64,000 bases of DNA from positions 434,001 to 498,000 of the forward strand of contig NZ_BMRK01000001.1 in the NCBI RefSeq assembly GCF_014648595.1, given 5' to 3'. Below are positions 43,187 to 51,910 of the stretch, in pieces (position 1 is the stretch's first letter; the number at the start of each line of letters is the position of its first letter). Both the position numbers and the translations under genes were made by a program. Below the pieces are notes generated by a model, which saw nothing but the letters and a program-made list of their open reading frames with translations, searched no databases and was not told the origin of the DNA. The stretch comes from Nocardioides luteus. Its GTDB lineage: Bacteria; Actinomycetota; Actinomycetes; Propionibacteriales; Nocardioidaceae.

Positions 43187-44061
43187 ATCGCCTTCAGCCG
43201 CGGCACGAGGTCGACGACCGTGGTCGCCCACGGCACCGGGTCGACGTAGGGCGTCGGCATGAGGCCGACGAGCGTGATCCCGAGAGCGGCGTAGGCCTCC
43301 ATGTCCTTCAGGAACGCGTCCGGGTCCTCGATCGTCGGGCCCTGGTAGAGCATCGTCTTCTCGATCGCGTCGTAGTCGGTGCCGAGGTCGTCGCAGTGGC
43401 CGCGCAGCACCTCGAGCTTGTGACGGACGGTCTCGAGGGCCTCGTCGCCGGGAGCGCCGAAGAGGTTGCAGCCCTGTCCGTGCTTGGCGACCAGCCGCAG
43501 CGTCTTCTTCTCGCCTCCGCCGCCGATCAGGACCGGGACCGTGCCGTTGACCGGCTGCGGGAGCGAGATCGTCTCGGCCAGCTGGTAGTGCTTGCCCTCG
43601 TAGGCGCCGTCGTCGTCGGACCACATCTGACGGCAGATCTCGAGGGTCTCCTCCAGGCGCTCGAAGCGCTCGGCGGTCGGCGGGTAGGGCACGCCGAGCC
43701 CCTGGTGCTCGCGCTCGTACCACGCAGCGCCGATCCCGAGGAGGGCACGGCCGCCGGAGAGCTGGTCGAGGGTGGTGACGGTCTTCGCGAGCAGCCCTGG
43801 GTGGCGGTAGGTCACACCGGTGACGAGCAGGCTGAGGCGTACGTTGTCGGTGATGCCGGCCAGGTAGCCGAGGGTCGTGTAGCCCTCGAGCATCGGCTCG
43901 AACGGGCCGCCGGCCTGCTCCATCTGGAACCAGTGGTCCATCACGGTGAACAGGTCGACACCTCCCTGGTCGGCGATCTTGGCCGTCTCGGTCAGCTTCT
44001 CGGCGAGCGTCGTCTCCCACTCGGGGTGGGTGAAGGTGAAATAGTGGAGTCCAAGGTCCAT
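43183..44061 (-). CDS. LLM-class F420-dependent oxidoreductase
   Basis: A 292-residue luciferase-like enzyme of the type usually annotated as F420-dependent: GLHYFTFTHPEWETTLAEKLTETAKIADQGGVDLFTVMDHWFQ, LVTGVTYRHPGLLAKTVTTLDQLSGGRALLGIGAAWYEREHQGLG, then VPVLIGGGGEKKTLRLVAKHGQGCNLFG. It is distinct from the LLM gene at 13950. Substrate unknown. It starts just after an MFS remnant. Confidence 0.85.
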   Translation of the reverse strand: MDLGLHYFTFTHPEWETTLAEKLTETAKIADQGGVDLFTVMDHWFQMEQAGGPFEPMLEGYTTLGYLAGITDNVRLSLLVTGVTYRHPGLLAKTVTTLDQLSGGRALLGIGAAWYEREHQGLGVPYPPTAERFERLEETLEICRQMWSDDDGAYEGKHYQLAETISLPQPVNGTVPVLIGGGGEKKTLRLVAKHGQGCNLFGAPGDEALETVRHKLEVLRGHCDDLGTDYDAIEKTMLYQGPTIEDPDAFLKDMEAYAALGITLVGLMPTPYVDPVPWATTVVDLVPRLKAI

Positions 44062-44104
44062 AACCCTGACGCTAGGCCTTCGAGTGCGCTCTAAGGCAAG
44101 GCCT

Positions 44105-44251
44105 TCAGTCGTGTCGAGCCGTACGCAGCGGCGAGAAGGCGACGATGAGCGTGGCGACGACGAACATCACGACCGCGACCCACAGCGCCGGGCGGAGGCC
44201 GACCACCTGGGCCACCGCTCCGCCGCCCAGGGCGCCGACGACCGCGCAGTT
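44105..44251 (-). pseudogene. C-terminal remnant of an MFS transporter
   Basis: About 48 codons read AVVGALGGGAVAQVVGLRPALWVAVVMFVVATLIVAFSPLRTARHD, matching the last two helices and tail of major facilitator transporters. There is no start codon; the frame upstream runs into the terminator hairpin of the peptidase gene. The rest of the transporter is gone. Confidence 0.6.
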
Positions 44252-44265
44252 CGCCTCGTCGCTCA

Positions 44266-44304
44266 GGCGGTGCGGTGCCTCGTGGTCGAGGTCACCGCAC
44301 CGCC
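44266..44304 (-). terminator. Terminator of the S37 peptidase gene
   Basis: GGCGGTGCGGTG (44266-44277) pairs with CACCGCACCGCC (44293-44304); the loop adds CCTCG/CGAGG around TGGT, giving a 17-bp stem with one bulged T. It lies 15 bp past the peptidase stop on the minus strand. Confidence 0.8.
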
Positions 44305-44319
44305 CACGACGAGAAGGAC

Positions 44320-45738
44320 TCAGCGCAGTGCCCGCTCGCGGCGCAGGTCGCGTTTGTCGAGGTCGGCGTCGTAGCCGGCCAGGGGCTTCGCCTTCTCCGG
44401 GTTCTTCGCGACGGCGGCGCTGGCGACGCCGGCCCACTCCAGGATGCGGGCGGTGGCGAGCTCGCGCTCGTCCTCGACCAGACCGGCGACGTTGGCGCCG
44501 TGGTTCATGCCCGGTGCGGTGAAGACGTAGGAGTCCTTGGCCTTGGGGCCGGGGCGGAAGCGCTCGGCGCCCCACGGGTCGACCTCACCGTAGACGAAGA
44601 GCATCTGGTTGGCGTGCTTGCGCACCCAGGAATCGACGTCACGCATCGCGGAGGGGTCGAACTTCATCTCGATGTCGCGCGGGACGAAGCTGCGTGGCGG
44701 CTGGTAGCCGTAGCGGATCAGCTTCTTCTCGATGTGCGGGAAGCCGATCGTGGGAGCGCCCAGCTCGGTGCCGGCCTGGTAGTAGTACGGCGTGTAGGGG
44801 CTCAGGCCCTGGTCGGTGTAGAAGCTGAAGCCCGAGTAGTAGTCGATCGAGCCCCAGATCTGCTGGTCCGTGGCGGTCGCCGCGTCGGCGGGGATGTTCA
44901 TGCACTCGTCGGTGCCGGCGTACTGCCAGAAGGCCCAGACGTAGTCGAGCACCACCATCTCGTACGCGGAGTCCAGGCTGCCCATCGTCTCGAACGTGTA
45001 GCCATCGGCGGCGGCCAGGTCCGAGTAGATCGCCTTCAGCGCCTCGCGGCGGACGAGCGCCTCCCGCTGGACACCGTTGAGGCGGTCGCGGCAGTCCTGG
45101 GTGCCGACGGTGGCGAAGAACTCGTCGTAGGCGGAGTCCTCACGGTTCACCACGTCGTTGGGCGCGACGTAGGCGACGATGCCGTCCATGTCGCGGGGGT
45201 AGAAGCGCTCGAAGTAGGTCGCGGTCATGCCGCCCTTGGAGCCGCCGGTGGCGAGCCAGTTGGCGGAGTAGATCGGCTTCAGCGCCTCGAAGATCGCGTG
45301 CTGGTCGCTGGCGGCCTGCCAGATGTCGAGGTCGTCCCAGTCGGCCGGTTCGGGTCGCGACGGCGTGAAGAAGCGGTATTCCATCGAGACCTGGTTGCCG
45401 TCGACGATGCGGGTCGGCTCGCTGCGGCTGGGGTTGGTGGAGACGTTGTAGCCGCCGGTGTGGAAGACCGTCGGGCGGGCGGTGTCCTTGTGGAGCACGG
45501 TGATCCGCTGCTGGAAGGTCTCCCCGCCGGGATCGCGGTGGTCGACCGGCTGGGTGAAGCTCAGGACGAAGTAGCGGTAGCCGTCGACCGGCTTCTCCTG
45601 GATCAGGCTGACCCCCTCGATGGCGAGCAGACGGTCGAGGATGTCCTCCTCGGCCGCGGTCGCAGGGGTGGCGGGGGTGACGAGGACCAGGGACATCAGC
45701 CCCATCGCCACCAGAAGCCGGCCGATCAGTGCACGCAT
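44320..45738 (-). CDS. Secreted PS-10/S37-family serine peptidase
   Basis: A 472-residue exported peptidase of the S28/S37 (PS-10, Streptomyces tripeptidyl-aminopeptidase-like) group. The signal peptide covers residues about 1-28 (LLVAMGLMSLVLVTPATPATAA). The nucleophile motif is GGSKGG; the acid is probably in YGEVDPWGAERF and the His in PGMNHGANV. Expected to trim peptides outside the cell. Single gene with its own terminator. Confidence 0.84.
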   Translation of the reverse strand: MRALIGRLLVAMGLMSLVLVTPATPATAAEEDILDRLLAIEGVSLIQEKPVDGYRYFVLSFTQPVDHRDPGGETFQQRITVLHKDTARPTVFHTGGYNVSTNPSRSEPTRIVDGNQVSMEYRFFTPSRPEPADWDDLDIWQAASDQHAIFEALKPIYSANWLATGGSKGGMTATYFERFYPRDMDGIVAYVAPNDVVNREDSAYDEFFATVGTQDCRDRLNGVQREALVRREALKAIYSDLAAADGYTFETMGSLDSAYEMVVLDYVWAFWQYAGTDECMNIPADAATATDQQIWGSIDYYSGFSFYTDQGLSPYTPYYYQAGTELGAPTIGFPHIEKKLIRYGYQPPRSFVPRDIEMKFDPSAMRDVDSWVRKHANQMLFVYGEVDPWGAERFRPGPKAKDSYVFTAPGMNHGANVAGLVEDERELATARILEWAGVASAAVAKNPEKAKPLAGYDADLDKRDLRRERALR

Positions 45739-45905
45739 GGGCTCTCTCCTTCGAGGCGGGTTCTCGGCAACCTAGCCGACCCGCGCGCGGCGCACCTCTG
45801 AATTCCGGAACACGCGCAGGAAGAAGGAAGTCCCTGCTCGAAGCGGCTGAGGCCGGCCGAGCGCTCTCCGCTCGACCGGTCGATACGGTAGCGAACCCGC
45901 GAGCG

Positions 45906-46340
45906 TCACCTACGCGGATCGAACTTCGTGCCGAACCCGGACGCACCGAGCCCGCACACTGCGATGACGACCCCGACGATCACGTTGGACGCGATCATTC
46001 CGCCGGTCGTGTCCACGCCGTTCATCAGCCACGGCGAGACGATCGCCCAGATCCCCATCAGCGGGACGGTCCAGGCCAGACCATGCGTACGGCCGAACGC
46101 CGACGCGAACCCGAGCGCCAGCAGAGCCACCGAGAGGCCGACGATCAGGTTGCTGACCATCAAGGGCGATGCCGTGGTGTTGAAGCCCACGATCCACGGC
46201 GAGATGGCCAGGTAGAGGCCGGCCATCAGCGTGACACCGTCGACCACCTGAGCGGTGGCGGAGGAACCGGTCAGATCGAAACGGTCCCGGAGGGCGGCGA
46301 TGTCGGGGTGTTCTTGGATGGACAGGTTTTCAGACGACAT
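45906..46340 (-). CDS. SPW-repeat membrane protein
   Basis: A 144-residue membrane protein with two SPW motifs, SPWIVGF near residue 48 and SPWLMNG near residue 102, each in a pair of transmembrane helices (about four in all). The N-terminal 30 residues are polar. A very strong GGAGGTGA ribosome-binding site 5 to 12 bases before the ATG at 46340 fixes the start. The role of SPW proteins is unknown. Confidence 0.83.
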   Translation of the reverse strand: MSSENLSIQEHPDIAALRDRFDLTGSSATAQVVDGVTLMAGLYLAISPWIVGFNTTASPLMVSNLIVGLSVALLALGFASAFGRTHGLAWTVPLMGIWAIVSPWLMNGVDTTGGMIASNVIVGVVIAVCGLGASGFGTKFDPRR

Positions 46341-46475
46341 TTTGTGAATCACCTCCTCAGCCCCATGCCACAGGAAGACGACTGTCCTCGTCGAACATTC
46401 TAGGACTCCGGGGCGCCGATCGACCCTCCCAAATAGGTGAGCGTGAGGGGCCGCGGCGGTGGCAGCATGGCCGTC

Positions 46476-46841
46476 ATGGACGTGACGACGTTGCAGGCCT
46501 ATTGCCTCGCCAAACCAGGGGCCTGGGCGGACAACCCCTGGGACCACGAGCACCCGGTGATCAAGGTCGGACCGGGCGAGCGCGGGAAGATCTTCGCCTT
46601 CCTCGGAGCCGCCAAGGTGGGTCTGAAGTGCGGCCCGTCGCGCGACGTCGCCGACGAGTGGCTGCTGCGCTACCCGGACGATGCGACGGTCACCGGCTAC
46701 ATCGGGCGGTCGGGCTGGAACGACCTCGCCTGGGGCGGGGAGATCCCCGACGAGGAGATCCTCGAGGCGGTCGACGAGTCGTACGCGACGGTCGTCGCCA
46801 AGCTGCCGAAGAAGATCCGTCCGCACGGCTGGGCCGGATAG
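46476..46841 (+). CDS. MmcQ/YjbR family protein
   Basis: A 121-residue YjbR-like protein: LQAYCLAKPGAWADNPWDHEHPVIKVG, then KIFAFLGAAKVGLKC, then ESYATVVAKLPKKIRPHGWAG. The start at 46476 (MDVTTLQ) or 46467 is preferred to 46437 because the extension is Gly/Arg-rich. Function unknown. This is the more typical of the two YjbR-like proteins in the window. Confidence 0.8.
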   Translation: MDVTTLQAYCLAKPGAWADNPWDHEHPVIKVGPGERGKIFAFLGAAKVGLKCGPSRDVADEWLLRYPDDATVTGYIGRSGWNDLAWGGEIPDEEILEAVDESYATVVAKLPKKIRPHGWAG

Positions 46842-46937
46842 CGCGTGGCGCGCCCGGGCAGGCCCGGGCTTGAATGCGGCTGGATCGTGAGGAATGGTGG
46901 AGCGGGTACTCCGAACCCAACCACGGAAGATCTCGAC

Positions 46938-47213
46938 ATGCTTCAGCTGACCGAGAACGCCACCACGATCGTCCGCTCCATCGCGGAGCAGTCCCAGGGC
47001 GCCGGCCTCCGGCTCGCCTCCAACACAGAACCCGATGGTGCTATGAGCGCCGCACTGGTCCCGAACGCCGAGGCGGACGACCAGATCGTCGAGCAGGAGG
47101 GTGCGCGGGTCTTCCTCGACCAGGCCGCTGCCGCCGAGCTCGACGACAAGGTCCTCGACGCAGGTATGGACGCCTCCGGCAACGTGCAGTTCGGGATCTC
47201 GCAGCAGGCTTGA
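46938..47213 (+). CDS. HesB/IscA-like protein lacking cysteines
   Basis: A 91-residue protein with the A-type Fe-S carrier fold: LTENATTIVRSIAEQSQGAGLRLA, then EQEGARVFLDQAAAAELDDKVLDAGMDASGNVQFGI. True IscA/ErpA proteins have one Cys mid-chain and a C-x-C near the C-terminus; this one has no Cys at all, so it should not bind a cluster the usual way. The start at 46938 follows GGAAG. Confidence 0.78.
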   Translation: MLQLTENATTIVRSIAEQSQGAGLRLASNTEPDGAMSAALVPNAEADDQIVEQEGARVFLDQAAAAELDDKVLDAGMDASGNVQFGISQQA

Positions 47214-47307
47214 TCCGACTCGACGCCGGGTGTGCCGCAGTGGCGGCGCACCCGGCGTTCGTCATTTCCCGCCGACGGCCGCGCCGTCACGGCGTAGGGT
47301 CGCGGAC

Positions 47308-48057
47308 ATGAGCACTCCCGGCGCGCCTGCGTGGCTCCACATGTTCCTCGACCTCCCGCGCGAGCGGTGGGAGGAGGCGGTCGAGTTCTGGTCGGCGGCG
47401 ACCGGATGGGCCCTCTCGCACCCACGCGGCGAGAACGGGCAGTTCATCACCCTCGAGCCGCAGTGCGGTGACGCCTGGTTGCGTCTGCAGGCGATCGACG
47501 GCGAACAACCTCGGATTCACATCGACCTCGACGCACCGGACCGTGAGGGCGCGGTCGCACGGTCGATGGCGCTCGGAGCCACTCCGGCGTGGACGTACGA
47601 CGGCGTGCCGGTCATGCGCTCCCCCGGCGGTCTGCTCTTCTGCCACACCGTCGGGGACGACGCCGCGCCCAGCTTCGCCCGCTCGGAGCCTGAACGGGTC
47701 CTGGACCAGGTGTGCATCGACATCCCGCGCTCCCGCTGGGAGGCGGAGGTCGCCTTCTGGACCGCGCTCACCGGACGCGAGCTCGACCAGACCAGGTCGC
47801 CCGAGTTCGTACGCCTGGCCGAGCCTGACCCGCACGGTGGCCTGCGGATCCTGCTGCAGCTCCTCGAGGGGGATCACGGCGAGGTGCGCGCACATCCCGA
47901 CTTCGCGGTCGCCCACCGGGACGCCGAGACCCGGCGTCAGGTGGCGCTCGGCGCCGAGTCCCTCGACGTCACCGAGGGCTGGACGGTGATGCGGGCTCCG
48001 TACGGACAGATCTACTGCCTCACCGATCGGGACCCGCTGACCGGCAAGGTGTCCTAG
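47308..48057 (+). CDS. VOC family protein with two glyoxalase-like modules
   Basis: A 249-residue protein with two tandem modules: residues about 8-115 (LHMFLDLPRERWEEAVEFWSAATGWAL to GGLLFCHTVG) and about 130-245 (VCIDIPRSRWEAEVAFWTALTGREL to GQIYCLTDRDP). The start at 47308 begins the first module; the longer open frame is an artefact of GC-rich coding. Ligand or substrate unknown. Confidence 0.82.
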   Translation: MSTPGAPAWLHMFLDLPRERWEEAVEFWSAATGWALSHPRGENGQFITLEPQCGDAWLRLQAIDGEQPRIHIDLDAPDREGAVARSMALGATPAWTYDGVPVMRSPGGLLFCHTVGDDAAPSFARSEPERVLDQVCIDIPRSRWEAEVAFWTALTGRELDQTRSPEFVRLAEPDPHGGLRILLQLLEGDHGEVRAHPDFAVAHRDAETRRQVALGAESLDVTEGWTVMRAPYGQIYCLTDRDPLTGKVS

Positions 48058-48066
48058 CCTGGAGAG

Positions 48067-49191
48067 GTGCGGCTGGCCTCGTTCAACGTCGAGAACCTCT
48101 TCGCGCGGCCCAAGGCGATGGACGCCGAGGTCGCCGACGCCGAGACGCGCCGCACGGTCCTCGCCGCGCACGCTCGTGTCTCCACGCTGCTCGCCCAGAC
48201 GAGCTATGCGGGCGAGGAGCAGGAGATCCTCGACAACCTCGAGAAGCTCGGCCTGCTGAAGAGCGACGAGGGCGCCTACGCCAGGTTGCGGAAGATGCGC
48301 GGCGCGCTGCTGAAGCGGCCGCGGTCGGGTCCAGTGCAGCTCGTCGCCGAGGGGCGCAACGACTGGGTCGGCTTCGTCGAGCTCAAGACCACAGCCGTCG
48401 ACGAGGTCGCCACCGAGAACACGGCGCGCGTCTTCGCTGAGCTGCGGGCGGAGGTCGCGGTGGTCGTCGAGGCCGACGACCGTCCCGGGCTGCACCTGTT
48501 CTCGCAGACGCTGCTGCCCGAGGTCGGTGCCGAGGCGTACGAGCAGGTGATGGTCGTGGAGGGCAACGACGCGCGCGGCATCGACGTCGGCGTGATGGTC
48601 GGCGACGGCTACCGCCTGGCGCAGATGCGCACCCACATCTTCGACCGCGACGAGGAGGGCGTGATCTTCTCCCGCGACTGCTGCGAGTACCACCTCGAGA
48701 CCCCCGGCGGCACCTCGGTCGTGGTACTCGCCAACCACTTCAAGTCCAAGGGCTACTCGGAGAAGAACGACCCGCAGGGCGCCAAGCGGCGGACCCGGCA
48801 GGCCACCCGGGTGGCGGAGATCTACCGCGGGCTGCTGGAGGAGGGCGTCGAGCACATCTGCATCGCCGGCGACCTCAACGACTCCCCGTCCAGCGAGTCG
48901 CTCGAGCCGCTGCTCTCGGTCGACGGTCTCCTCGACGCCAGCGCCCACGAGCACTGGGACTGGAACCACCGCCGCGGGACGTACGGTTCCGGCAACGAGG
49001 ACGACAAGATCGACTACCTGCTCCTCTCCCCCGCGCTGCGCGCGAAGCAGACCGGTGGCGGCGTCTTCCGCAAGGGCGTGTGGCACGGGCCGCGCACCAA
49101 GGACCCGTGGGACCTGTTCCCGACGCTGACCGCCGAGCAGCACGCCGCGTCCGACCACGCCTGTCTCTACGCCGACTTCACCGATCTTTGA
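48067..49191 (+). CDS. Endonuclease/exonuclease/phosphatase family protein
   Basis: A 374-residue EEP-superfamily enzyme. It starts with LASFNVENLF (metal-ligand Asn), continues with ANHFKSKGYSEKNDPQGAKRRTRQA, and ends with the catalytic GDLNDSPSSE, DDKIDYLLLSP and SDHACLYADF. This set matches predicted extracellular or DNA-specific phosphodiesterases. No signal peptide is seen. The GTG at 48067 is 9 bp after the VOC gene, so cotranscription is likely. Confidence 0.85.
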   Translation: MRLASFNVENLFARPKAMDAEVADAETRRTVLAAHARVSTLLAQTSYAGEEQEILDNLEKLGLLKSDEGAYARLRKMRGALLKRPRSGPVQLVAEGRNDWVGFVELKTTAVDEVATENTARVFAELRAEVAVVVEADDRPGLHLFSQTLLPEVGAEAYEQVMVVEGNDARGIDVGVMVGDGYRLAQMRTHIFDRDEEGVIFSRDCCEYHLETPGGTSVVVLANHFKSKGYSEKNDPQGAKRRTRQATRVAEIYRGLLEEGVEHICIAGDLNDSPSSESLEPLLSVDGLLDASAHEHWDWNHRRGTYGSGNEDDKIDYLLLSPALRAKQTGGGVFRKGVWHGPRTKDPWDLFPTLTAEQHAASDHACLYADFTDL

Positions 49192-49338
49192 CCTGAACGC
49201 TGATCCGACGGCGACAGCGACCCGAGCCGGCTCTCTGAGGCGGGCGGTTTCCTAAGAAGGTGCCGCCCATCCTGAAGATGCGCTGAGGGACGCCGCTCAG
49301 GCGGTGGCACGGCGCTCGGACTGTGGCACGCTGGCCGC

Positions 49339-49530
49339 GTGAACGAGGTTGGGTACGTCATCGGCCTGGTCGCGGTCTCCGCGGCCGTGCTGGCGCTCGG
49401 GGTGTGGTTCGTGCGGCGCGAGATCCGCGACGAGGTCTCCCCCGCGCTCGTGCTGTGGACCGGCTACGCGGTCGTCGCGGCCTTCGTCGTCTTCGGGGTC
49501 GTCCGCACGTCGTGGGTGGTGCTCTCATGA
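49339..49530 (+). CDS. Small two-helix membrane protein
   Basis: A 63-residue protein with transmembrane segments at about residues 5-24 and 38-60, separated by RREIRDEVSP. Start is GTG. The stop overlaps the ATG of the MauE/DoxX-like gene (ATGA), so the two are coupled and may form a membrane complex. No family recognised. Confidence 0.7.
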   Translation: MNEVGYVIGLVAVSAAVLALGVWFVRREIRDEVSPALVLWTGYAVVAAFVVFGVVRTSWVVLS

Positions 49531-50060
49531 GGACGAGTTTTCTCAACGAGCACAGCCTGGGCTGGCTCGGTCTCGCCGGCCGCCTCTACCTCGGCTTCGT
49601 GTTCCTCACCGCCGGCATCGCCAAGCTCCCCGAGCCGACGATCACCGAGCAGGCCGTGCGCAGCTACCAGCTGCTGCCGTGGCAGATCGCCCCTGCGTAC
49701 GCACTGGCGCTGCCGATCGCAGAGATCGTCCTCGGCGGGTTGCTGATCCTCGGGCTCTTCACCCGCTCCGCGGCGACCGCGACCGCGCTCGGCATGGCCT
49801 CCTTCATCGTCGGCATCACCTCGGCGTGGGCGCGCGGGCTCAACATCGACTGCGGCTGCTTCGGCGGTGGCGGCGCCTCGGCCGACCCGAGCTATCTCGC
49901 CGACACCATCCGCGACCTCGGCTGGCTGGCGATCGCCGTCTACCTGATCGTCGTTCGCCGCACCAAGCTCGCCCTCGACGACCTGCTGTTCCGCCGGGAC
50001 GCTGCCCTGGACGACTACAGCGAGAGCTCGAAGAAGACCGAGTTGGGGTCGAGCACGTAG
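49527..50060 (+). CDS. MauE/DoxX family redox-associated membrane protein
   Basis: A 177-residue membrane protein with about four transmembrane helices. YLGFVFLTAGIAKLPEP is the MauE/DoxX start and DCGCFGGG is the conserved redox motif with two Cys near residues 109-111. Such proteins are thought to pass electrons across the membrane to thioredoxin-like partners; none is adjacent here. Its 3' end overlaps the converging GNAT gene by 46 bp. Confidence 0.84.
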   Translation: MRTSFLNEHSLGWLGLAGRLYLGFVFLTAGIAKLPEPTITEQAVRSYQLLPWQIAPAYALALPIAEIVLGGLLILGLFTRSAATATALGMASFIVGITSAWARGLNIDCGCFGGGGASADPSYLADTIRDLGWLAIAVYLIVVRRTKLALDDLLFRRDAALDDYSESSKKTELGSST

Positions 50061-50476
50061 CTCCCGAACGGCGGGCGCTCGGTGAAGCCGTTGCCCGCGT
50101 AGAGCCGGCGCGCAGGCGCGTAGAAGTCCTCGGTGCCGGTCTCCAGGAGCACCCGACGGCCGCCACGCGACCTGGCCTCGTCCAGCAGGTGGCGCAGCAG
50201 CCTGGTCGCGACACCGCGGCCACGGGCGGCGGCCGTGGTGCGCATCGACTTGAGCTCGAAGTCCCCGCCGTCGAGGCGCTTCAGAGCGCCGCAGCCGACC
50301 AGCTCGGTCTCCTCCCAAGCCGACCAGAAGGCGATCTCGGGCACCCGTAGCGCCTCGAGATCGAGTGCGTGCACCGACTCGGCCGGCGTCACCGCGTACA
50401 TGTCCTCCAGATGCTCCTCCAAGAGCCGGACCACCTCGGGCCGGGTCAGGTCGTCGAGCTCGAAACGCAGCGTCAC
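50015..50476 (-). CDS. GNAT family N-acetyltransferase
   Basis: A 153-residue acetyltransferase: LEEHLEDMYAVTPAESVHALDLEAL, then ELKSMRTTAAARGRGVATRLLRHLLDEA for the acetyl-CoA site (ARGRGVA), then ETGTEDFYAPARRLYAGNGF. This resembles PhnO/YedL-type proteins of unknown substrate. It converges with and overlaps the MauE gene by 46 bp. Confidence 0.83.
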   Translation of the reverse strand: MTLRFELDDLTRPEVVRLLEEHLEDMYAVTPAESVHALDLEALRVPEIAFWSAWEETELVGCGALKRLDGGDFELKSMRTTAAARGRGVATRLLRHLLDEARSRGGRRVLLETGTEDFYAPARRLYAGNGFTERPPFGSYVLDPNSVFFELSL

Positions 50477-50660
50477 GGCGGGAGATTAACCGAACCCTCC
50501 CCTGTCGTGGCTGTCCGGGGCGACGAGGCTGGTGCAGTATCGCGGCACGCAACCAGGCTGTGCGATAGTGCCACGCTCCGATGCGCGAGGCGACTGTCGA
50601 CGCCGCCCGGGCCAGGGGTCTGAGGAGCGCAGATGCGGCGGGCTCCCCTACCATCTGCGC

Positions 50661-51371
50661 ATGCTCTCTCGTGCGCTCCCGGCCGCTGCCGCCGCTGCCC
50701 TGCTCCTGACGCTCTCCGCCTGTGGGTCTGATGACTCCCAGGCGGAGAGCGACGGTCCGAAGTCGAGCGAGTCCAGCGACTGGAAGTCGATCGTGAAGCC
50801 CGGCACGACGAAGTGCGACTACGCCGAGGACCCGACCGGCGCATCCAAGGAGGTCGACGCTCCGCAGGAGACCGCGCAGTACACCGGCAAGGTCGCGGCG
50901 ACGATCAACACCTCGGCCGGCCCGCTCGGCGTGACGCTCGACGCCGACAAGGCGCCCTGCACCGTCAACTCGTTCCTCTCGCTGTCCTCGCAGGACTACT
51001 ACGACGGCACCAGCTGCCACCGCCTCGGCGCCAATCCCGGCTTCGAGCTGCTCCAGTGCGGCGACCCGACCGGCCAGGGCACCGGCGGCCCGGGATACAC
51101 GATCCCCGACGAGTTCAAGGACAGCGACACCTTCCCCGCCGGCACCCTCGCGATGGCGAACACCGGCCAGCCCAACTCCGGCGGCAGTCAGTTCTTCATG
51201 GTCTTCGGCGACACCCAGCTGCCGCCGTCCTACACCGTCTTCGGCACCCTCGACGAGGCCGGCATCAAGACGCTCCAGAAGGTCGGCGAGGCCGGCGTCG
51301 CGGAGGCGGGCCCCGACGGCACCGGAGCCCCCAAGAAGCCGGTGAAGTTCGAGACCGTCACCGTCGGCTGA
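50661..51371 (+). CDS. Cyclophilin-type peptidyl-prolyl isomerase, lipoprotein
   Basis: A 236-residue surface-anchored PPIase. The signal peptide ends in the lipobox LSAC, with lipidated Cys near residue 21 and a Ser/Glu-rich linker. The cyclophilin domain covers about residues 75-235: YYDGTSCHRL, MANTGQPNSGGSQFFMVF and LPPSYTVFGTL. It likely helps folding of exported proteins. The start at 50661 places the signal peptide at the N-terminus. Confidence 0.88.
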   Translation: MLSRALPAAAAAALLLTLSACGSDDSQAESDGPKSSESSDWKSIVKPGTTKCDYAEDPTGASKEVDAPQETAQYTGKVAATINTSAGPLGVTLDADKAPCTVNSFLSLSSQDYYDGTSCHRLGANPGFELLQCGDPTGQGTGGPGYTIPDEFKDSDTFPAGTLAMANTGQPNSGGSQFFMVFGDTQLPPSYTVFGTLDEAGIKTLQKVGEAGVAEAGPDGTGAPKKPVKFETVTVG

Positions 51372-51375
51372 TCCG

Positions 51376-51849
51376 TCAGGCGCGACGGCGAGGGGGCTCG
51401 CGGCGTAGGACCTTCGGGAGGTACGCGGCCCCGGAGCTCTGCTCCGCGGCGGCGTCGTTCGGGTTGGAGATGCCGCAGCGCTGCAGGGAGAGGCAGCCGC
51501 AGCCGATGCAGGAGTCGAGGTTGTCGCGCAGCCGCTCCAGAGCGTGGATCTGCTCCTCGAGGCGACGGCGCCAGTGGCGCGACATCCGCGCCCAGTCGGC
51601 CTTGGTGGGAGTGCGGTCCCCCGGCAGACAGTCGAGCTCGGCCTTGATCTCCTCCAGCGAGAGGCCGACGTTCGCCGCCGCCCGGATGAAGGCGAGGCGG
51701 CGCAGCACGCTCCGCTCGAACGTACGCTGTCCCCCGCTCGACCGCTCGGCCCGGATCAGCCCCTGGCTCTCGTAGTAGCGCACGGCCGAGGCCGCGTAGC
51801 CGCTGCGGCGGGTCACCTCGCCCATCGTGAGCAGGTCGTGCTTGTTCAT
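51376..51849 (-). CDS. soxR: Redox-sensitive transcriptional activator SoxR
   Basis: MerR-family regulator with a [2Fe-2S] sensor, 157 residues. The HTH is TMGEVTRRSGYAASAVRYYESQGLI, followed by the dimerisation helix. The four cluster ligands Cys114, Cys117, Cys119 and Cys125 are in CIGCGCLSLQRC. In actinobacteria SoxR senses redox-cycling metabolites. The start at 51849 is set by the family N-terminus. A SoxR box lies in the divergent region with the SDR gene. Confidence 0.95.
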   Translation of the reverse strand: MNKHDLLTMGEVTRRSGYAASAVRYYESQGLIRAERSSGGQRTFERSVLRRLAFIRAAANVGLSLEEIKAELDCLPGDRTPTKADWARMSRHWRRRLEEQIHALERLRDNLDSCIGCGCLSLQRCGISNPNDAAAEQSSGAAYLPKVLRREPPRRRA

Positions 51850-51876
51850 CGCAACCTTTTCCGGCAGAGCCCTTGA

Positions 51877-51894
51877 TCTCAAGTTCACTTTAGG
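51877..51894. promoter_or_regulatory. SoxR box
   Basis: On the minus strand CCTAAAGTGAACTTGAGA differs from the SoxR consensus CCTCAAGTTAACTTGAGG at three positions and keeps the dyad. It lies between soxR and the divergent SDR gene, 16 bp from the SDR start. Confidence 0.75.
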
Positions 51895-51910
51895 TTGAAT
51901 GCTAGCGGCC

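Noticed and set aside
49242-49268. GGGCGG/CCGCCC hairpin as a terminator after the endonuclease/phosphatase gene
   Set aside because: A 6-bp GC stem with a 15-nt loop and no T run is expected by chance in this sequence.
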